Below are positions 26,374-33,406 of a DNA stretch of 33,406 nt, piece after piece. The position numbers and the translations under genes are program-made. The stretch is from Fragilaria crotonensis (taxonomy: Eukaryota; Bacillariophyta; Fragilariophyceae; Fragilariales; Fragilariaceae): positions 1-33,406 of the forward strand of contig JAKSYS010000684.1 in the NCBI GenBank assembly GCA_022925895.1, read 5' to 3'. Each line of letters opens with the position of its first letter. Position 1 is the stretch's first letter. Under the pieces are notes generated by a model that was not told the DNA's origin, did not search any database, and saw only the letters and a program-made list of their open reading frames with translations.

Positions 26374-27444
26374 CTACGACATTGATGCTGCGGCGATTCC
26401 TGTTTGGACTTCTTTCGCCCTCGCGTGCGCTGCTGTTCGAATGTTGGTAGACAATTTCACCAGTTCCGCGTCCCACAGTGGCCCACAGTCAGGTGCACCC
26501 TCCAAAATCATTGTGTTCAACTCCACAATCGCTGCACATTGTATCGTGACTTGGTCAGCCAGTTCCTCCATTTCCAAGGGAGGATATAGGAGTGATCCTA
26601 CCTCTGTCATGCCGTCCCCGACGGTACGTGCCAAGTCATGAAGTTTGGAAATCCATGACAACAATTCGTGCCGTTGGTTTACTTCGTGACCTTCGGTAAG
26701 ATGACTTCCCACTGCTTCGCACGCTTGCAGTGCCACCTTGAGACTCCCTCGAGAGCACTTGATGAGTGCCAAGGACGCGACGGCAATCGGTTGTTCTTCC
26801 GGTGCATACTCGTCCGACTGGCCGGAGGTGAACATTTCCCATGTTGTGTCTTCCTGAGTACTACCACCGTTATTTTGGATCAAGAGCAATTCCTCGAATT
26901 CTCGCATGGTATCCTGACATTCCATGATCCAAGTGAACAAATCCCTGCGCATAGCGTTCCGATTGTTGTTTGGCAATTTCGATATCTTCTCACAGGCATC
27001 CCACACAGCTCCTGTCCTTGTCGCTGCCGATTGAGAATTGGTATGGATTGGCGATTCTAAAAAGACTTGCAATAGCGAAATGCACGTGTGAACTACGGCA
27101 CGGACGGCATGTTTGACGTGCTTGCGAAGTGATCGACTGCAACCGACAGCATCGTCGTGAAGGACGAGTGCGCCCGTTGCCAACCCTTCGCACCCACGCA
27201 ATAGATCTTTGGCCAATTTGCTTCCTTCGTCCAGATCAATCTTAGTGACCAATGTATACTTGGTCGATGTGGCATGTACTAAGGATTGTCCCTGTTCCAT
27301 CATGGAGAAAGCCGTCTCGAGTCCTTCAGGAAGGTCCAATCGCCAATGTGAAAGTTTGTCGGGTGAATGAGCATCTGGCAAGTCTTTTAACGTGACCGCG
27401 AGACGCTCTAGAGCATCCAGGACTCTTTGATTCTCTTGTGCCAT
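26374..27444 (-). CDS. GCIP/CCNDBP1-like (cyclin-D1-binding protein 1 family) protein
   Basis: Intronless 356-aa, all-helical protein from ATG 27444 on the minus strand. Family-like blocks in order: an N-terminal helix pair, LLRGCEGLATGALVLHDD about one third in (residues 82-99), an RSLRKHVKHAVRAVVHTCISLL helix, TGAVWDACEKISKLPNNNR near the middle (residues 142-160), a polar insert (STQEDTTWEMFTSGQSDEY), ACEAVGSHL and a C-terminal KLHDLARTVGDGMTEVGSLLYPP block with the GPLWDAELVKL end. This matches the GCIP fold (two-part helical bundle), whose human member binds cyclin D1 and the Grap2 adaptor and acts as a negative cell-cycle regulator. The diatom role is inferred only at that general level. 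It is divergent from the small membrane-protein gene. Confidence 0.7.
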   Translation of the reverse strand: MAQENQRVLDALERLAVTLKDLPDAHSPDKLSHWRLDLPEGLETAFSMMEQGQSLVHATSTKYTLVTKIDLDEGSKLAKDLLRGCEGLATGALVLHDDAVGCSRSLRKHVKHAVRAVVHTCISLLQVFLESPIHTNSQSAATRTGAVWDACEKISKLPNNNRNAMRRDLFTWIMECQDTMREFEELLLIQNNGGSTQEDTTWEMFTSGQSDEYAPEEQPIAVASLALIKCSRGSLKVALQACEAVGSHLTEGHEVNQRHELLSWISKLHDLARTVGDGMTEVGSLLYPPLEMEELADQVTIQCAAIVELNTMILEGAPDCGPLWDAELVKLSTNIRTAAHARAKEVQTGIAAASMS

Positions 27445-27816
27445 GATGGACTGTGGAAAGACTCGCTGGATTGGATGCCTTACTGTAGTTATCTATAGAG
27501 TTATTATTCGAATGCAGGTTCAGCTTTCAGTCCTTTGCGCCGTCAGAGTTTCATTAATTGTCATCGAACTCGAGTATCAGGCGCACATCTGACAAGAAAA
27601 TGGTTGGGGACGAAAAGGTGACAGGCGACGCAAGACGCTACAACCAGTACAGTAGCACCACCTACTGCACTGGAAACTGAATGACATACGTACCGACGTG
27701 ATCTGCCTTCACAATTTGTGTCGCCCAACATCGTCGACACTTGCGTCAACGTCGCTTTTCTTCTGCTTCGCATTAAAAACATCATAATTAACCTACAAAA
27801 AGCTAATTCATCACCA
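27445..27816. other. Divergent promoter region
   Basis: 372 bp between the GCIP-like ATG (27444, minus) and the first upstream ATG of the plus-strand small membrane-protein gene (27817). No separate gene is supported. Confidence 0.45.
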
Positions 27817-27905
27817 TGTCATCGAAAGTAGCGAATCCAAAGAAAGATACGTACGGGAGTAAGTTTAATTGAAAGAATCGTATCAGAAGCTGTGGTCAGG
27901 TATCA

Positions 27906-28208
27906 ATGATGTCAGTTTCACTCACACTTGTCACGTTGTCTTCACAATCCATGTTAGCGGGGATGCCCGATTTGAAATCCTTGGGACTCAATATTGCCAC
28001 GACGCTCTTGCTACTTCTGCCCTTTGCTCTCTACTTTGATAGGGCTTCGGATAGGTCTTCCATTTACGTGGCTGTTGTGGTAGTTACGTTTATTCTGGCT
28101 GTGTTGATTCCCCCGTGGGCTGGTGGCGTCCTCATCCTTACTCAGATTTCCCTTCGAATCGAGGACGAGCATCGCGAGGCAACTAGACACACGGAAAGAA
28201 TCAATTAG
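27906..28208 (+). CDS. Small two-helix membrane protein, possibly VMA21-like; 5' end uncertain
   Basis: The secure part begins GMPDLKSLGLNIATT and has two hydrophobic helices (LLLLLPFALYF and IYVAVVVVTFILAVLIPP) separated by a short polar loop (DRASDRSS), with a charged C-terminus. Helix spacing and the LPFALYF ... YVAVVVV pattern recall the V-ATPase assembly factor VMA21, but the similarity is weak. The start is unclear. An ATG at 27817 (MSSKVANP) is followed by GTAAGT at 27859. Splicing to CAG at 27899 would be in frame but uses a 41-nt intron. Splicing to TTAG at 27957 gives a typical 99-nt intron but is out of frame by one base, as if one base were missing in the CCAAGAAAG stretch. If neither holds, ATG 27906 is the start. 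Confidence 0.5.
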   Translation: MMSVSLTLVTLSSQSMLAGMPDLKSLGLNIATTLLLLLPFALYFDRASDRSSIYVAVVVVTFILAVLIPPWAGGVLILTQISLRIEDEHREATRHTERIN

Positions 28209-28313
28209 CCTCTAAAGTGTCACACACGTATACATAAACAACAGCGCTAAGTATGTAGGACAAAGACAGACTGCTGGCACTACCCACCCTGTTATGGATG
28301 AATTACCTTCACC

Positions 28314-31300
28314 TCACGACACGACGACCTGTTCCGCAAATTGTGCCCACCATGTTTCCTCCACTCCAGGCTCAGCTGACACCTCAGCACAGGCATTCAC
28401 AACAAAAACACCTTCGGTCAGGAACACGACGCGGGCATGATGTTGCATCTCACCGCCACTCGGGGACACGGTGCGTCGCAGCAAACCGCACCACACGTAA
28501 TCCTTCTTTGGAGAACTGCTACCAGTGCTTGTGCTCACCGTAGCATTCTTACGAGCACACCCAAACTCCATAGTCAGTGCGAGGCGCTCCAGCACCTCCG
28601 CAGGGACCCATTCTTGGATGCGAACCGTGACATGGGCTGTCACGGCAGAGCCACGCTTCACCGACAAATGCGGGTCGCCATCAGGACGGCCAATTCGAAC
28701 ATGAACCGTCACGGGGGCCACGCAGATGCGAGACGAGAAGGAATGATGTTCGGAAATGATCTCACGAAGGCATTTTGAAGGGATACGCACGCGGCCTTGA
28801 CGAACTTTGTGGTTGAAACTCACTTCGTCTTCCGTGCCGCCGCTTCCATCCGTCACGGATTTCCATGTGAGAGCCGTGTTGGCTACCAATTCGGCAGCAA
28901 TATCCATAGCCTGGTCGGGGTCTTCGAGGTTGACGCGAGGAATTCGGGGAATAACCACAGGGATCTTGACACTAACCCCTGACGTCACTCGGACAGTAGG
29001 CATGGGGCTTCCTGAGAAACCACCCACGCGGCCTTTACGATTCGACAACAAAATTGTAGAATTTGTTTCATTCGCCACGGCCATGAGAACGACAATTTCG
29101 TCACTCGCAACATGTACTCCGGCATCCATACCAACTCGACTGATCAGGGACAAACCACTGTCGTTGGTTGGCTTGTCTTTCGATTCGCCGTAGTGTAGAG
29201 AAGAGGGCTCCACATCTACGAAGGCTCTATGGCTTCCCCACTTTCGAGCGATCGCTTCAGAGCGGAGCTTTTGTTGTGCCAACGAGTGACAGAGCTCGGT
29301 GTAGGATGAGCCCCAACTCAAGTCGGATCGAAACGTAAGTGACGAAATTCTAGGACCCTTCACACGGATAATTCGAAGGGCGACCTCGCGCTTTCGCCAA
29401 ATCTCAGTGGCGGGATTAGGAGAAATGCCGCGGTATCGGAACCGGATTCGAACGTTCCCGCCGTTCGCTAATTGGTTTCCCATATCGTGAGTGGCAGCCA
29501 CCTGGAAAGTGACGCGGCTCCCCTCCCCGGTACTCTTGTCATTGATGCTTTTGATAGATAAGGATTCGCACAGTGCCTTCATTTTGAGAGGTGGTAAACC
29601 GTCTTCCTCCATGAGCTGCTCGAATGCATCTTCTTCCACTTCTTCGCCAGAGTCGTCGTCATCTTGTTCTTCAAGCGCGGCAGCAGCGGCATCAGTGTCA
29701 AATAGAACTTCTTCTGGAATGCCGGGCATTCCTACTCCTATGATTTGCAAGCGCTCCATCAAGCCCAAACCACTGGGACCAAAGTCGTTCTGAAGGCGGA
29801 AAGAAGGAATCGTGAAAATTTCACCATCTGAAAGGTGAACTGGAACAGTTGTGCCATCCTCGATGGGAGTTTGGGAGGTGGAAAAGGAAACATACAGGTT
29901 TGGTTGGGCGGGGACTGCTTCGAAGCGCGGTTTTACTTCCTCTTCTTTCTTCTTCGGATTATTATGTGTGCTGCGAGTGTAAACCGAGGCTGGGATCGGA
30001 AGAAGCGGGATGCCATCATCAGCGATCTCGTCATTTACGGGAATAAGAAACGATCTGGATAGGCAAGTCAAACGAATCGCAGTAACCTCGTACAGCACAG
30101 GCAAAGCAGCATCTTCTTCGTTGTCATTGACGGGGTCTCTCTCCTTCGTGATAACAATGAACGGAAAGCGAGCCTTGAAATTTTGGGCCTTCGGAGGAAC
30201 AGTAAACGATAAGGCAGGTGCCTTAATACGGTCGCAGTCGTTCTTGTTGAATACTAGCTCACAGCTTGGAATCTCCAAGGGAACCGAGAGGCGGTTGCTG
30301 AATTCAAGCTCAACCTCACGCTCTTCGCCCTCGGCAACCAATGTCGCAGCGATTTTCTTCTCGGCCTGCTTCTTCTTGTTGTCGAAAGGGTTAAAAAAGG
30401 TTGCCATGACCCCTGTCGCCTTTCCGGAGAAGCCGTGGGCCTTTGTGCGCTCCAGCAATAAGTGCGACTCAGATTTAACGATCGTAGCCGATTCGATCTT
30501 TAGCGGTGCCATTTCGCCACTGTGGTACGATGCCAATGGGTTGACTAGGTGATCCATCCCTGACAAAGTCGGTGTCTCTTTACGAAGGTCAGTGATTTGG
30601 TTGATACAACGTTGCTGCGCAAGAGCACAGCTTTCAATATCGATTTTAGGCAAGACTGCGCGCAAGGCTACTAACGAATTCGCCAAGGAGTAATCCGAGA
30701 GCTCCTCAACCAAGGGCACCTTGGCTGCAGGTATTGGCTTGTCTTCGGCCCACTTTGCCTGTGCCACGCACAACAGAGTTTGTTGGTTTGCTTGTGTTGT
30801 GAAAAAGCCAGAAGTCCGGCTTGCAACCGTGACCGCTTTAGGATTGACAGAATACTTAGTGACGGTTGTTCTTCGGCTGCTCATGGTCGCAATCGATTCT
30901 GAATCATCGTCCATGGTTGACCTTGTGTATGTTGACTCTTCGTCTTTAATGCGCTGTTCCAGTGCGGTTGAAGTGGCCTGGCTAACCTGCTCTTGAGACG
31001 ACATTTCGCTCATAAGCATTAGCACGAGCTCCGCCGCTAGGTCAAAATTGGTCAGAACATATGTTGCAGAAGCATTAGCTCAAATACACTCCTTCAACAC
31101 TTACCAGATTCGCTCATGATCGGATCCTCTTGTTGACTCAATGCATGCAAGACTGTTGCGCGTAAAGTAGACCATCCATACTTCTCAGTATCTTTATCGT
31201 AGGTGTTCCCACATTTACTGTAAAGCTGTGTCGCGACCAACCAAAGTGAGCTGCCCTGATAGTCAATTGAGTCCTTTGCCGTGTACTTAGATAAAGATTC

Positions 31301-33145
31301 GGCCGCCACAGTTGCGAAAAACGCAGCCTTGCGTGGCAAACGAACTATGTACCCATCATTAAATTTCCAACGTGTGGACTGCAAGCCCAACAGGCAAAGT
31401 CGGGCCGCTGCTGCAGCTACATCGGCACGCGTCAACGGGTCTAGAGCTCCAGTACTAACAGCTCGGTGTATGAATTCGCAAAACTTTTGGGTCCGTTGCA
31501 ACGTGCTGAGGCCAAGCAATTCTTCGCCGTCCTTGTTCACAAGCTTTCCAAAGGTGAGACGGGCAACGCTCGTTTTGTCCCAACGACGTGGCTCGCTTGG
31601 GTCACCACCGTAGCAACCATGGCCTTCGCCCCAGCGACAACGCATGTGGCGTTCGTCCACATTTGCAGAATACCAAGCAAGCTTCAAAAGAAGCTCAGCG
31701 TGAAAACTTGCCAAAGACGCGTGTCGAGAAAATACATTCAGGGCTTCTTCACAAAGGGCGTAGATCACGGCAGGCAAAGTCTGTTTTGTAACTGAGTTCT
31801 TCTTAGCGTCGTTGGAAGATGTGTTCGCTGCAGCCATGAATTCTTCAGGAAGCTGAAAGTTATTCTCCAAATATGGATCAACGTTGTAACCTCCTGCTTC
31901 TGCCATACTCATGTGAGCTGCGGCGCACCCTTCCAGTGCCGAAGCGTACCACAGTGGATCTGGGCTCTGCTTGGCGAGCTCAGCAGCTTTGCTGTACCTT
32001 TCATAGGCATCCATCGGAGACCCGGCCAAGAGGGACAGGTCTGCAGCCATCTTCTCACGGCGGCCGACATCACGACGACGCATGGCATCCGCATCTTTCG
32101 GCGACACTTCCGATAGGTCCCACACCGAATCGAGTGGTGTCAACAGTTGCGGTGGGTTCGCGGTAGGATTTCGACCCATGGCGCGAGCCGCAGTTTGCGC
32201 CATGGGGGAAGATATGTTGCGCCAGCCTGATTTTTCCTTGGCCATGGCGTCAGATTCTCGTATGCGAATCTCCAGTTGTCGAAAGATTCCGACAGCGAGG
32301 TCGTTGACCACGACATTCAAATGCATGTCCATCGTGTGGGCATTGGATGAGTTTTCAGAAGGCGGAAAGGCAACTAGGTTTGATCCCAAACGACTCGAGG
32401 AAAGATCTACCTGTTCTTCCCCCACAAATGAGTCAAATACAAAGAGACGCTGAACTACTCCGTCTCTAGCAAACGAGCGCCCGTGAGCAGACACTTCGTA
32501 CGAAGGAGTAGAGTAACGTTCTGCCCATTGCTGAAGCTCGAGCTCTGCTCGCTTGAGTCCATCAGTGACACCTTCAATATCTCTCAGATTCAGAACTCCC
32601 ACCACAGCGGCTGTCCTTCGGGACGGACACAAGTCGATCCATTCTCTTGTAACGTTGTGATTCATCAAACGATCATGAGCTCGACGGCTTTTATGTGATC
32701 GACCGTCAAAGCAAACCAACCTCTGACATCCGTGACCCCAATGGAAATTCTTGAGCGGTGTTTTCTCGTACCTCCAATCTCCAGGACGCGTAAGTTGAGA
32801 ACTTGGAAGAATCAATAGCACGTCTGTGATGTCATGATCCGCCGTCTCTTCGCCTACCTCAACGTCCTCCAAACTCTCGTCATCAAGTTCGTCAAAGTCC
32901 TTTGGCAAATGTTTCCCAGATCCAACTTGCGAGTCGGCAAATCGCTGGAGAGATTGAAACAACAGCTTGAAGGAACGCTCAGAATTTGAAGAGTCATCAC
33001 CAATCTTCCCCGGAAGACTTTGAAGGAGCGGGACCAGTGCTACGGCATTCGTGGCCTGGTTGCGAAATGTTGGATTACCAGGAACTTGTGAAAACAGATT
33101 CTGACCGTCGCCCTTTGGCCGAACAGGAGAGGCAGGAGTCGCCAT
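28314..33145 (-). CDS. Trs120/TRAPPC9-like subunit of the TRAPPII vesicle-tethering complex
   Basis: Two exons on the minus strand, 33145-31105 and 31036-28314, joined across a 68-nt GTAAGT...CTAG intron into 1587 aa without a stop. N-terminal part: an acidic loop (FDELDDESLEDVEVGEE) and an alpha/beta region with TDVLLILPS. Residues about 365-410 hold the family signature RRREVGR-like/KMAADLSLLAGSPMDAYERYSKAAEL...DPLWYASALEG, the tetratricopeptide-like block that identifies Trs120/TRAPPC9. The C-terminal half is beta-rich (immunoglobulin-like ASPA repeats: ATLVAEGEEREVELEFSNR, VTFQVAATHDMG) and ends with the characteristic VWCGLLRRTVSP...GVFVVNACAEV. TRAPPII activates Rab11/Ypt31-type GTPases at the late Golgi. 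Length is in the family range. It is convergent, 105 bp away, with the small membrane-protein gene. Confidence 0.85.
31037..31104 (-). other. Spliceosomal intron of the TRAPPC9-like gene
   Basis: GTAAGT donor and CCTAG acceptor on the minus strand, 68 nt, phase 1. Splicing joins MSES to AAELVLMLMSEM in frame. Confidence 0.85.
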
Positions 33146-33406
33146 CGGTGAGGTGACTGGAATGAGGACACTGAGTCAAATGAGGGCAACAGAAGGAACT
33201 TGAAAGGAGTGTTTTAGATCTGCCACCCGTGATCCAAGTCTATGTCACAGTTAATAAATTGATAGTGCTCGGCGCTTGGCATTCAATATAAATATACTCC
33301 AGTAGACCAAATCAATTATTTGCCCTTTGCCTTGAATGGCGCTACTGGAATAATGTACTAGGTACTGTGTCGTCCTTGCGCTATTCGACGGCGGAGGGCG
33401 GACTGG

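Noticed and set aside
28437-30552. Plus-strand open frames up to 180 codons opposite TRAPPC9
   Set aside because: They lie antisense to a well-supported coding exon and show no domain; they are shadows of codon bias.

Overview
This window looks like nuclear DNA of a pennate diatom, most probably Phaeodactylum tricornutum or a close relative. The evidence is: a Ty1/copia element with the Gag-Pol architecture of diatom CoDi retrotransposons; gene-dense eukaryotic coding with few short GT-AG introns (68, 72 and 80 nt where the join can be read); and a single-pass membrane protein with a Pro/Ser/Thr-rich neck typical of diatom cell-surface proteins. The species call is inference from style and was not tested by a search.

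Layout. (1) 1-1020: a small secreted cytochrome b5-like gene. (2) 1025-7598: a complete Ty1/copia element with short, almost identical LTRs and a 4-bp (possibly 5-bp) target duplication, but with gag and pol broken by several frame changes and stops. (3) 7603-12800: a gene-poor, AT-rich tract. It holds two stem-loops, a 31-bp dyad minisatellite in two blocks offset by 232 bp, imperfect inverted-repeat arms around that array, a minus-strand Ulp1/C48 cysteine-protease pseudogene, and a 1.83-kb non-autonomous element with piggyBac-like ends (TTAA duplication, CCCC termini). (4) 12809-33145: host genes. These are a RING/TRAF-zinc-finger multi-pass membrane protein (+), a PhoD-type phosphatase fused to a fibronectin type II module (-), a MidA/NDUFAF7-type methyltransferase (+), a 999-aa single-pass beta-propeller-like surface protein (-), an LSD1-type zinc-finger protein (+), a GCIP/CCNDBP1-like protein (-), a small two-helix membrane protein (+), and the TRAPPII subunit Trs120/TRAPPC9 (-).

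The host genes alternate strands in convergent and divergent pairs, so there is no operon-like logic. Links between them are only general: a TRAPPII trafficking subunit, two membrane or surface proteins, a membrane ubiquitin-ligase candidate and an organellar methyltransferase. Single-nucleotide frame breaks occur in the RING/TRAF gene (about 14690), twice in the PhoD gene (about 18360 and 18040), and perhaps in the small membrane-protein gene (about 27840). Either these genes are decaying or the assembly contains small indel errors; the other host genes read cleanly.

The parts most worth a second look are the 7.6-12.5 kb tract (array, inverted arms, Ulp1 relic, piggyBac-like element, possible centromere-type composition) and the phosphatase-FN2 fusion with altered metal-site motifs.
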